Of a DNA stretch of 51,554 nt, positions 21,089-29,823 are shown piece by piece. The stretch is from assembly GCA_023137125.1 (NCBI GenBank), contig JAGLPW010000057.1:1-51554 (forward strand). Direction: 5' to 3'. Made by a program: the position numbers and the translations under genes. Position 1 is the first letter of the stretch. Each line of letters begins with the position of its first letter. The notes below the pieces were generated by a model. It was not told where the DNA came from. It made no database searches and saw only the letters and a list, made by a program, of their open reading frames with translations. Origin of the DNA: Candidatus Cloacimonadota bacterium (lineage in GTDB: Bacteria; Cloacimonadota; Cloacimonadia; Cloacimonadales; TCS61).

Positions 21089-21687
21089 TTATGGCAAGTT
21101 TATTAGATGTATTAGGGGCAACAATTGCAGGAAGCTTGGTTCTACTGATGATATTCACTTCACTTTTCAACATACAAGTAATAAGTTATAATACTCAGCT
21201 ACAGATAGGTTTAACTAAGATGTCTGAAGATTTGATTACAGGACGAAGAGTAGGCGGCATAGACCAGCCCGGGATAGAAAGCATTTTATCAAAGGTTGGT
21301 GCAGGAGTTTCACCATCAACCGATCCGATCATAGAAGCCACTTCTACAAGCTTTAAATTTCTAGGACAAATTAATCCGACTTCCGTTATCAGCACTTTCT
21401 ATTTTGTGCAGGAAAGCGAAACTAGCGATGGCTTCCCTTTATATGTCTATCAAAACGATATGTCCAATCCGTTCTTAGGTCCTTTCTGGCTGGCAGACAC
21501 ATTGGAAATTACGTATAATGACTTTAATAATAATGTAATTAATACTCCAGATTCAAATCATGATATGATTCGTTCAATTGAGGTCAATCTTACTTTCTTC
21601 TATAATACTTACCAACCAGATATAGATAAAAGGTTAATTAGGCATAATGTCGTATTTTGGAAATATTTCAAAAATTTGTATTTGTAA
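21085..21687 (+). CDS. Pseudopilin-like protein
   Basis: MASLLDVLGATIAGSLVLLMIFTSLFNIQVISYNTQLQ N-terminal TM; overlaps preceding stop. Confidence 0.55.
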   Translation: MIMASLLDVLGATIAGSLVLLMIFTSLFNIQVISYNTQLQIGLTKMSEDLITGRRVGGIDQPGIESILSKVGAGVSPSTDPIIEATSTSFKFLGQINPTSVISTFYFVQESETSDGFPLYVYQNDMSNPFLGPFWLADTLEITYNDFNNNVINTPDSNHDMIRSIEVNLTFFYNTYQPDIDKRLIRHNVVFWKYFKNLYL

Positions 21688-21710
21688 ATAAATTATTAAA
21701 GGAATTTATT

Positions 21711-22607
21711 ATGGGAAAATTATTAATCATTATTGTATTAATGTTCACAGTTGTTTTTGCGACTATTATTGTTGCGGTTCAAGACAAAAGTGCTGATATC
21801 CCTGAACTAATATCTTCTAATATGGCAGAGATAAAAGCTAAATCCTTAAGCAATGAAGCTCTTATGTATAGTATTAAGAAACTGATTGAGGGTAGTTTAT
21901 CGGTAGCTGGATCTGATTTAAGCCAACCATTTACGGGATTTAACGTTCTAGATGGAACAATAGACAGTATTAAATATGTGATGGTTGGTACTGGTGATAC
22001 TCTGCAAATAACTTCTTATGTAACTGCTAATGTAAATGGTAAAGATTCCAAATATCAGGGATCCGCTAAAATTATTTATTCTTCTGGAAATTTTAACAAC
22101 GTCTTGACCTGTTCAAATGAACTTAGCGTTACAGGAAACTCTACAGTAATTGGAAATGTTGAGGATGAAGTTGATGATCTAGATTTTGAAACTGTTTTCG
22201 GCATGACAATGGCGCAAATGAGAGCAATAGCAGACAATGATTATACGAATCCACCAAATAATGTAGATCCTGTGAATGGTATTACTTTCATTGAAACTAC
22301 AGGTAATAATAAAGTACACTTCACTAACCATCATTGGAGTGGAAGCGGTATATTGATAGTTGATGGAGAATTTGACATGACAGGTGGAACTTTTGATGGT
22401 ATAATCTGGGTAGAAGGCGGGAGATTTATGATAACGGGTAATGGACTTGTACGAGGATCAATTTTTATTAACAGTGAGCCTGAAGAACAAAACAAAGTTA
22501 CCGGAAATTGTGATATTTATTATGATGAAACTATTGTACAAACCTTCTTGAGTACATACAATATAACCTCAGGTCCTACAATCAATATTATAAATTGGAA
22601 TAATTAA
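21711..22607 (+). CDS. PilX-like/beta-helix-type pilus-locus protein, copy 1
   Basis: MGKLLIIIVLMFTVVFATIIVAVQDKS...GSGILIVDGEFDMTGGTFDGIIWVEGG; SD AGGA before ATG 21711. Confidence 0.62.
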   Translation: MGKLLIIIVLMFTVVFATIIVAVQDKSADIPELISSNMAEIKAKSLSNEALMYSIKKLIEGSLSVAGSDLSQPFTGFNVLDGTIDSIKYVMVGTGDTLQITSYVTANVNGKDSKYQGSAKIIYSSGNFNNVLTCSNELSVTGNSTVIGNVEDEVDDLDFETVFGMTMAQMRAIADNDYTNPPNNVDPVNGITFIETTGNNKVHFTNHHWSGSGILIVDGEFDMTGGTFDGIIWVEGGRFMITGNGLVRGSIFINSEPEEQNKVTGNCDIYYDETIVQTFLSTYNITSGPTINIINWNN

Positions 22608-22640
22608 ATAATAAGAAAAAATGTTATATGGAGGTAGTTT

Positions 22641-23543
22641 ATGGGTAAGATGTTAATCGTCGCATTATTAGTAATTGGTTCCATTTTCGTGCTGATTATT
22701 CTTTCAGTTCAAGATAGAACCGAGGAAGTTCCTGAGCTTTTATCCAGTAATCTGGCAGAATTACAAGCTAAAGCACTGTGTCGTGAAGCATTGGTATATG
22801 GCATGAATAAAGTCAATGACGGGTCTGTAATAACCTCTCCGGGAACTAATACTCGAACGTACCCAAATTTGGAAGTTTTGGATAGCACAATAGACAGTAT
22901 TCAATATATATCGAACGCCACAAATGATACTATAGAAATTAGTTCATACGCATCTTATCAAGTAGGTGAAGATATCTTTCAACACAAAAGTACAGCGGTT
23001 GTATATTGGGCTCCTATTGGTGCTCAAGGTGCAATGTATGCAAATGGAGATATTACGGTAAGCGGTAGTGCTGTTGTTGAAGGTAATCTTTTTAAAAATA
23101 GTAATCCTCGATTAGATTTTGAAGAGTTATTCGGAATGACAAAAGCAGAAATGGAAGCTATTGCCGATACAGTTCTAGTAGACCCCGGACCTAATCCTAC
23201 GGGAATTGAAGATATTACCTGGGTTAATGGAAATTTGCAGGTAACATCAACTGGTTGGGCTGGAAGTGGAATACTTGTCGTCGATGGTAATGCCCATTTT
23301 ACAGGTGGTACATTCACAGGGATTATGTGGATCACTGGAAATCTAATCATCAATGGTAATAATGGTTTTTATGGTGCTGTTTATATTGAGGGTGGATTAA
23401 TGCTTGAGGATATTGAGGACGTTAATGTACTCGGTGACTGCCTAATCGTTTATGATGTTGAGGCAATAATTGCTGCATTTGCAGATGTATCTTTAGTATT
23501 AGAATATGAAATCAAAATTTTTAGTATGTTTGAAGATGATTAA
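22641..23543 (+). CDS. PilX-like/beta-helix-type pilus-locus protein, copy 2
   Basis: MGKMLIVALLVIGSIFVLIILSVQDRTEEVPELLSSNLAELQAKAL, GSGILVVDGNAHFTGGTFTGIMWITGN; paralog of the previous CDS. Confidence 0.62.
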   Translation: MGKMLIVALLVIGSIFVLIILSVQDRTEEVPELLSSNLAELQAKALCREALVYGMNKVNDGSVITSPGTNTRTYPNLEVLDSTIDSIQYISNATNDTIEISSYASYQVGEDIFQHKSTAVVYWAPIGAQGAMYANGDITVSGSAVVEGNLFKNSNPRLDFEELFGMTKAEMEAIADTVLVDPGPNPTGIEDITWVNGNLQVTSTGWAGSGILVVDGNAHFTGGTFTGIMWITGNLIINGNNGFYGAVYIEGGLMLEDIEDVNVLGDCLIVYDVEAIIAAFADVSLVLEYEIKIFSMFEDD

Positions 23544-23560
23544 ATCAATTTGGAGAAAAT

Positions 23561-24469
23561 ATGAATGAAAATGATCTTTCCAATCATGAGATTGAGACCT
23601 ATAAATGGTGGTCTAAAGTACGCTGGTTTATTGTCCTTATCCTATTTGCTATTGGAATCTTGCGTGTAACTCAAATTAATCAAACTTATCCGATTGTAAT
23701 ATTTGTAGCAACATTTCTGGGAATATGTATTCTTAATGTCCTGTTTCATCTCCAGATCATAAGAACAAACACTCTCTTTAGTTCATTGCAAATAGTACTA
23801 GATATTGTTTTTGCTACAGTTATAGTTCATCTTACCGGAGGGTTGGAAAGCTCTTTTGTTTGGATATATCTAATAGCTGTTATTACAGCAAGTCTAGCTA
23901 TAGAAAATTCTGGTGGAGTCCTTGCTGCAATGATTGGCAGTATGTGTCTATTGGTGTTAATCTTGATGTATAACTTTGGTTGGCTGAATCCTATTGATGG
24001 TGCAGAATTTAAAGCTGATATCCCTACACAAACAATTTTCCTCATCTCTTATACTGGTCTCTTCAGTGGTATTGCTTTCATATCAAGTTATACAAGTAGC
24101 ATAATGAAAAAATATTCTACTTCTTCAAAAAAAAGCACTAAGTTTGTAAATGAGCAGAAAATCGAGCTTTCCGTAAAAGAAGAGGAACTAATAAACAATA
24201 AAAAGCTTCTTGAAAAATATCGAGAAGTTGTTCGGGAATCTGCTATAATTTCCAATTTAGACCACGATCTTAACAATCCTCTTACTATCATCTCTCTATC
24301 GATTCGAAGAATTATTAAAGCCGCATATGAATATAATGATGATAAATTAGAGAAATCTGGTAACCAAATGACTGAATCAGTTAATAAGATTAATGAGTTA
24401 CTAATAAAATTCCAAAAATTAAAACAGCTGGATTTGATTCAAGAAGAACGAAATAAACAACAAGGATAA
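23561..24469 (+). CDS. Membrane protein with DHp-like histidine motif and no HATPase domain
   Basis: Multi-TM N-terminus; SNLDHDLNNPLTIISLSIRRI H-box; ends about 70 aa after the H-box. Confidence 0.72.
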   Translation: MNENDLSNHEIETYKWWSKVRWFIVLILFAIGILRVTQINQTYPIVIFVATFLGICILNVLFHLQIIRTNTLFSSLQIVLDIVFATVIVHLTGGLESSFVWIYLIAVITASLAIENSGGVLAAMIGSMCLLVLILMYNFGWLNPIDGAEFKADIPTQTIFLISYTGLFSGIAFISSYTSSIMKKYSTSSKKSTKFVNEQKIELSVKEEELINNKKLLEKYREVVRESAIISNLDHDLNNPLTIISLSIRRIIKAAYEYNDDKLEKSGNQMTESVNKINELLIKFQKLKQLDLIQEERNKQQG

Positions 24470-24472
24470 ATT

Positions 24473-25324
24473 ATGAAAAAACATATATTGATTGTTGATG
24501 ATGAACAAACAATTCGAGAATTATGTAAAGAGCTTCTTGTAGAAGAGGGCTATGAAGTAACTCTGGCTGTAGATGGACAGGATGCTCTTGATAAGATGGA
24601 TTATGAAATATTCGACCTGTTCCTGATAGATATGGCAATGCCGCGCATAGGTGGATTGGAACTAATGAAGATGATCAAACGAAAGCAACCACTTGCTGTA
24701 ATTGTGATCCTCACGGGTTTTTCTAGTATCGAAGGAGCGGTAAAAGCTGTACATGCTGGTGCATTCCAATACCTCTCTAAACCTATTAATTCTGAAGAAC
24801 TTTTTGAAGTTGTAAAAGTAGGAGTCCAACATTCAAAAGACCTTTATGGACCATTGCAAAAAGCATTTGAACCGGGAGCGGATACAGTTCAAAAAGGTGA
24901 GCCTATTATACTACATGGATTCTCTCCTGAAGATAAAGTAGATTTTATGGCTTTAGGAAGAGTCAGAAAATATGAGATCGGTGATGATATCCCTATTAGT
25001 AATGAAAAATCCGGATCTATTATTATTATTGAAAACGGTGAAGTTTCTGTTTGGCTTAATAATACAACTATCGATTATTTGCAAAAGTGGGATTCTTCTG
25101 GTGAAGAGAGCTTTATTCTCACTGGATCTACATTTGTTACATTGCGTGCAGAAACAGCTGTAAAAGTAAGACACTTCGATAGAAAGAAGATACTGGATTT
25201 CTTTGCATATAAAGGTGAGAAATTACTTAAACGTTTCATGATTAATCTTGTGAATAGCACTTTCTTTAAGTGGCGTAAAGCAGTACAAAGAATTGTAATG
25301 TTGAAGCTGGTTACAGGAGAATAA
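24473..25324 (+). CDS. Response regulator: REC plus CRP/cNMP-binding-like C-terminal domain
   Basis: ILIVDDEQTIRELCKELL...LIDMAMP...ILTGFSS...YLSKPI; C-terminal beta-rich IIIIENGEVSVWLNNTTIDYL; no recognisable HTH. Confidence 0.8.
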   Translation: MKKHILIVDDEQTIRELCKELLVEEGYEVTLAVDGQDALDKMDYEIFDLFLIDMAMPRIGGLELMKMIKRKQPLAVIVILTGFSSIEGAVKAVHAGAFQYLSKPINSEELFEVVKVGVQHSKDLYGPLQKAFEPGADTVQKGEPIILHGFSPEDKVDFMALGRVRKYEIGDDIPISNEKSGSIIIIENGEVSVWLNNTTIDYLQKWDSSGEESFILTGSTFVTLRAETAVKVRHFDRKKILDFFAYKGEKLLKRFMINLVNSTFFKWRKAVQRIVMLKLVTGE

Positions 25325-25351
25325 CTTTAATTAATTAGAGTTACAAATTCT

Positions 25352-25379
25352 AGCTTCCTATTATATAGGAAGCTTTTTT
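25352..25379 (+). terminator. Rho-independent terminator of the first pilus-locus operon
   Basis: AGCTTCCTAT-TAT-ATAGGAAGCT followed by TTTTT. Confidence 0.9.
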
Positions 25380-25526
25380 GTTATATAATGCTAGTTTTAT
25401 CTAGTTCTATATCCATCTTCAATTATTTTCTTTTATATCATGTAGTTATGAAATTTATTCGATTTCTTTAATACCTACATATAATTTCTATATCTCTCTA
25501 AAACTTAGTGAGTTAACAAAATGTAC

Positions 25527-25554
25527 TTGACACTATTATGAAAAAACTTATTCA
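25527..25554 (+). promoter_or_regulatory. Putative sigma-70 promoter for the pilT-like operon
   Basis: TTGACA (25527-25532), 16 bp, TATTCA (25549-25554); consistent with start at ATG 25595. Confidence 0.4.
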
Positions 25555-25594
25555 TTGTTACAGAAAGAATTTTTTTATATTTATCGGAGATCGT

Positions 25595-26812
25595 ATGGGT
25601 TTGTCGTTTTTAGCTGAGATGCAAGTTGCATTAAGTGAATATCTCACAGGTACGTCAAGATTCCAGAATATAAACAAAATGATTACATTCAACGCAGCCT
25701 GGAAGGAAGAAGCGTATGAATGCTTGCGTACATTAATGGTTCACATGAGAGATATTGAAGCTTCAGATATAGATTTCGGCGGACCAGGATCTAATGGTAA
25801 AATATGGTATAGAGTTTATGGCACAAAAGCACCTTCTGATAAAGTCCCCAGTTTTACACAGGATGAAATCACTGCAATTTTATTAAGTATATTAAGTGAT
25901 GATCAAAAAGTAATGTTATTTAATAATAAAAATGTTGATATTTCCTTGGGGTTAATTCTCAAAGAAGGTGAGCGACCAAATCGTTTCCGTGGTGACATTT
26001 ATTATGAGAGCAATACATTAGTTGCAAATTTCCGTAGAGTTAACCAAGAACTTTTTAAACTTGAACAATTAGATTTTCCTGATATAATCAACAAACGATT
26101 CAATCTTAATTTTGAGAAATCAGGATTGTTTCTTGTTACAGGAATTACAGGTTCTGGTAAAAGTAGCACTTTAGACTCAATTATAGATATGAACAACAAG
26201 AAAAATCATGCTCATATCATAATAATTGGAAATCCAATTGAATATGTTCATAAATCTATTAAGTCAATTGTTAGACATAGAGAAATCGGTGAAGATGTGT
26301 TAAGTTTTCAAGAAGGTACTATTCAAGCATTGAGACAGGATCCGGACATCATTGTTGTTGGAGAAATGCGAGATCCAGGAACAATAGCAACAGTGTTAGA
26401 AGCAACTGATAGTGGTCATAAAGTTTTTTCTACATTACACACAAGTTCTGCTGTAGATAGCCTTCACAGAATTGTTGCCGAGTTCCCACCTATTGAACAG
26501 GAACGCGTTAGATTCCGTCTTGCTGATACTTTAAAAATAATTATTTCACAGAAACTCGTTCCAGATAAACATGGTAAACTTGTTATGGTTAAAGAAATTC
26601 TTTCGGTAGACTCGTCTGTTCAGGCTGCAATAAGGAACAAAAATATTGGTGAAATATACCAGATGATTACTGAAGGTAAGAGAAAGGGGATGATATCAAT
26701 GGAACAAGAACTTTTTACAAATTTTAAAAAAGGTATTATCGCGAAGGACGTAACTATGAATTATGCAAATAATAAAAAGCGAATGAAACACTTGCTAACG
26801 TATTCAGCATGA
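25595..26812 (+). CDS. PilT/PilU-like retraction ATPase
   Basis: GITGSGKSSTLDSII, LRQDPDIIVVGEMRD, STLHTSSAVDSLHRIV; Asp box altered to IIGNPIEYVH. Confidence 0.88.
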   Translation: MGLSFLAEMQVALSEYLTGTSRFQNINKMITFNAAWKEEAYECLRTLMVHMRDIEASDIDFGGPGSNGKIWYRVYGTKAPSDKVPSFTQDEITAILLSILSDDQKVMLFNNKNVDISLGLILKEGERPNRFRGDIYYESNTLVANFRRVNQELFKLEQLDFPDIINKRFNLNFEKSGLFLVTGITGSGKSSTLDSIIDMNNKKNHAHIIIIGNPIEYVHKSIKSIVRHREIGEDVLSFQEGTIQALRQDPDIIVVGEMRDPGTIATVLEATDSGHKVFSTLHTSSAVDSLHRIVAEFPPIEQERVRFRLADTLKIIISQKLVPDKHGKLVMVKEILSVDSSVQAAIRNKNIGEIYQMITEGKRKGMISMEQELFTNFKKGIIAKDVTMNYANNKKRMKHLLTYSA

Positions 26813-26822
26813 GAGATAAATA

Positions 26823-28937
26823 ATGGCAAAAAATAAAGAAAAACTTGCATTCGGAATTTTTAAAGACGGGCTGAAAGTAAAGATAGCACAGCTTGCTCTT
26901 AGTAATGGTATTGTTATTGTTCAAAGTCTTGAAGAATCTATCTTATCTTCTGCACTCTTCCGTCAAGAAGTGGAAAATAAAGAAGATGCTTTTGTTCCCG
27001 ATGAGACCGGTGAAGATGAGATCGAAATTCCAGAATTAACTGAAATTGAAGATGATGCTTTCTCATTACCAGAGATGTCTGAGTTTGAAGATACTGAGGA
27101 TTTTGATAGTTCAGAAAAAGATGATATGCTACCTGGTCTGCGTGATTTGCAGAATTTTCTTCAGCAATTCCCACTTGAAAAAGGACGAATATCTTTTAAT
27201 GCAAATAATGAGCAAATCTCATATTTTCAATTTGATTCTTCTTACGGCACAAGAAATCTACATAAACGCCTTCTAGAAGAGTTGTTGTCAAAAGATGAGA
27301 TCAAGGCTAAGAACTATTCTTTCGATTATATTCTAAATTCTGATAAATCTGGGCTTGCCTTTATTCATACCGGCAAATTCAGACTTTTTCATGCATTGAG
27401 AGACATCAATCTGATACTATCAAAAGAAAAATATTTTTATAGTTGTATTGATACAAATGATATATGCTTAATAAATGTTGTTAATCACAATTATGTTTTC
27501 TCTGAAGATGATTATGTTCTAATATTATACATCGGATTTGATTACAAAGTTGGTATCGTTTTGAAAAACGGTATGCATATCAAAACATTCCCTATTATTG
27601 TTCCTGACAGTGATGAAATAACTATGAGGGAGACAATCTACTCTAAAGTACTACTGGAACAAGATATTTCTAATATTCCTATAACAAGAAATATTCTTTT
27701 AGTTGGTGATAGCACTTCCGATGAGGATTTGGAATATTTCCGTTCCGCTTCTCAAGAAGGCGATAACATAGCAAGGATCGATCTTGGTCATCTATCTGTT
27801 CAAGAAGGAATGGAAGAGAAGATAACACCTGAAAAAATTGCCCGGTATGCCATTCCAATTGCTTTAGCATGGAAAACCTTAGTACCAAAGAGTAAAAAGT
27901 TCAGCTCCACAAACTTACTACCTAACAGAGTAATAGAGAATCAGAAGTATTTTAAAATTGCCTGGCACGGTTTTTTAGTTCTGGCCGCTATCTTCTATTT
28001 TGCTTTTGCTGGAACTATTAAAAATTTGGAACTGAAACAGGATATAATTGATTATGGGAAAAAGAATTATACAATTGAACGAGAACTTTCAAGAAACCGT
28101 GAACTAATAAAACGACTCAATGAGATTAAGGCTAGATTAAATGAACTTCAAGCAAATCTGCTCAAAGTAGAAAATATTACAGGAAATAAAAATCAATGGA
28201 ACCATATTCTCGATGTGTACTCTAGATCTCTTAATAAAAACAGGTTGAGCTGGCTCAGGGATATCTCAAGTAATAACGATGGATTTACTGTTGATGGTTA
28301 TACTATGAATAGACGTGCTGTGATTGCTTTCTCTCACCTCTTTCCTGAGAGTAAGATTGCAAGTGTAGCAAAACATGAAGAACAGGAGCATACGATCTGG
28401 AAATTCAAAATTTCCAGTAATTACCCTGATCCAGAATCTTGGAAAAGTGTTGGAAAGGAAAAAATAGAAATTGAAAAACCTGTTCAACAGGAAGAAACGG
28501 AAAAACCAATTGTCGATGAAATAGAGAAAGAATCTGAAACGGAAGTAATTACCGAAACTCCTGAAGAAATTAACGAAAAATATCATTCCATACTTACATT
28601 ATATTTTTCTGGAAATATTAATAATGCATTTGATAAATTCAGTGAATTCATAAAAAGTTATCCACAACATAAAAAGGCATATAATGCCAAATATTTCAAG
28701 GGTGAATGTTTATACTTAATGAATAGATTCCCTGAAGCAAGAGAAACTTTAACAATGGTTTATAACCTTAACGGCAGCAAATCTCCAGATGCACTCATTA
28801 TGTTGGGTAATTGTAGTGAGAAAGAAAATGATCTGAAATCAGCAATACAATATTGGAACACACTAATTGAAAAATATCCTGATAATGATCTATCAAAAGC
28901 AGCACATTATAAGATAGATAAAATAGAAGGTAAATAA
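26823..28937 (+). CDS. Fused PilM-PilN-TPR pilus alignment protein
   Basis: PilM-like N-terminal half, internal NLLPNR motif then TM and coiled coil (PilN-like), Glu/Pro linker, C-terminal TPR/YbgF-like repeats. Confidence 0.75.
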   Translation: MAKNKEKLAFGIFKDGLKVKIAQLALSNGIVIVQSLEESILSSALFRQEVENKEDAFVPDETGEDEIEIPELTEIEDDAFSLPEMSEFEDTEDFDSSEKDDMLPGLRDLQNFLQQFPLEKGRISFNANNEQISYFQFDSSYGTRNLHKRLLEELLSKDEIKAKNYSFDYILNSDKSGLAFIHTGKFRLFHALRDINLILSKEKYFYSCIDTNDICLINVVNHNYVFSEDDYVLILYIGFDYKVGIVLKNGMHIKTFPIIVPDSDEITMRETIYSKVLLEQDISNIPITRNILLVGDSTSDEDLEYFRSASQEGDNIARIDLGHLSVQEGMEEKITPEKIARYAIPIALAWKTLVPKSKKFSSTNLLPNRVIENQKYFKIAWHGFLVLAAIFYFAFAGTIKNLELKQDIIDYGKKNYTIERELSRNRELIKRLNEIKARLNELQANLLKVENITGNKNQWNHILDVYSRSLNKNRLSWLRDISSNNDGFTVDGYTMNRRAVIAFSHLFPESKIASVAKHEEQEHTIWKFKISSNYPDPESWKSVGKEKIEIEKPVQQEETEKPIVDEIEKESETEVITETPEEINEKYHSILTLYFSGNINNAFDKFSEFIKSYPQHKKAYNAKYFKGECLYLMNRFPEARETLTMVYNLNGSKSPDALIMLGNCSEKENDLKSAIQYWNTLIEKYPDNDLSKAAHYKIDKIEGK

Positions 28938-28939
28938 AA

Positions 28940-29821
28940 ATGAATTATGCTTTAAGAAATACTTTGATACTTTCAATCTTATTGGTCCTAGTTATTCTGG
29001 GTTTTCTGCTTGGAAATACATCTTCAGTAAAAAAAGTCAAAGTGATTAAAACTGCTTATGAGAATAACCTAAAACAACTAAATGATCTAAAGGCAGCACA
29101 TCCTGATATGAAAAATCAAGACCTTTTTATTCAATCTTTAAAGGATCTTGAAGAAAAAGTTCGAAGAGAAAGCAAGCTCATTCCTCAGAAAAATGATCCA
29201 ACGATAACTTATAAATATCTGCTGGATATTTGTGATAATTTCTGCCCTGATTTAAAATTCAATTTTGTATATAATAAATTAAGCAAAACCGAGGAAACTA
29301 GTTTTTATTCATTTACAATTCAGGGTGTTGCACCAATACGCTCTTTTTATACTTTTATTTATCAAATCGAAAGCCAGTATATGCTCTATATTATCGAATC
29401 ATTAAAGATCAATGAAGAAATAAAAGACGATGTTTCAACGGGTGACGTTAAATTCGTCATTGTTCTCAATGCATATTTTGATGAAGCCACAATTGAAATT
29501 GGTGATATTCCATTTAGAACATTAAAATACAAGAATGTAGCATATGATCCTTTCTATTCTAGAATTCATGCACCTTTAATCGATGAAAAAGAGCAAGAAT
29601 TCTTAGATCTGAATTTTTCTGGAATGATTGGATTAACACCCAATAAAGTATTTATGAAAGATGAAATTGGCAGGATACATATACTCGAAATTGGTGATAG
29701 AGTAGCGTATGGAACTCTCAAATCTATTAATTGGAAAGGACAATTTGCAACATTCCAATTGAATGAAATTGGTATAAATAAAGATAAAAAGATTTATTTG
29801 AATGAATTAAAAGAGGAATAA
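28940..29821 (+). CDS. PilO-PilP-like fusion
   Basis: N-terminal TM and coiled coil (PilO-like), C-terminal RIHILEIGDRVAYGTLKSINWKGQFATFQLNEIG (PilP/GspC-like). Confidence 0.68.
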   Translation: MNYALRNTLILSILLVLVILGFLLGNTSSVKKVKVIKTAYENNLKQLNDLKAAHPDMKNQDLFIQSLKDLEEKVRRESKLIPQKNDPTITYKYLLDICDNFCPDLKFNFVYNKLSKTEETSFYSFTIQGVAPIRSFYTFIYQIESQYMLYIIESLKINEEIKDDVSTGDVKFVIVLNAYFDEATIEIGDIPFRTLKYKNVAYDPFYSRIHAPLIDEKEQEFLDLNFSGMIGLTPNKVFMKDEIGRIHILEIGDRVAYGTLKSINWKGQFATFQLNEIGINKDKKIYLNELKEE

Positions 29822-29823
29822 AA

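Noticed and set aside
27959-27985. Second sigma-54 promoter (ctggcacggttttttag)
   Set aside because: Inside a coding sequence and lacks the -12 GC at the required spacing
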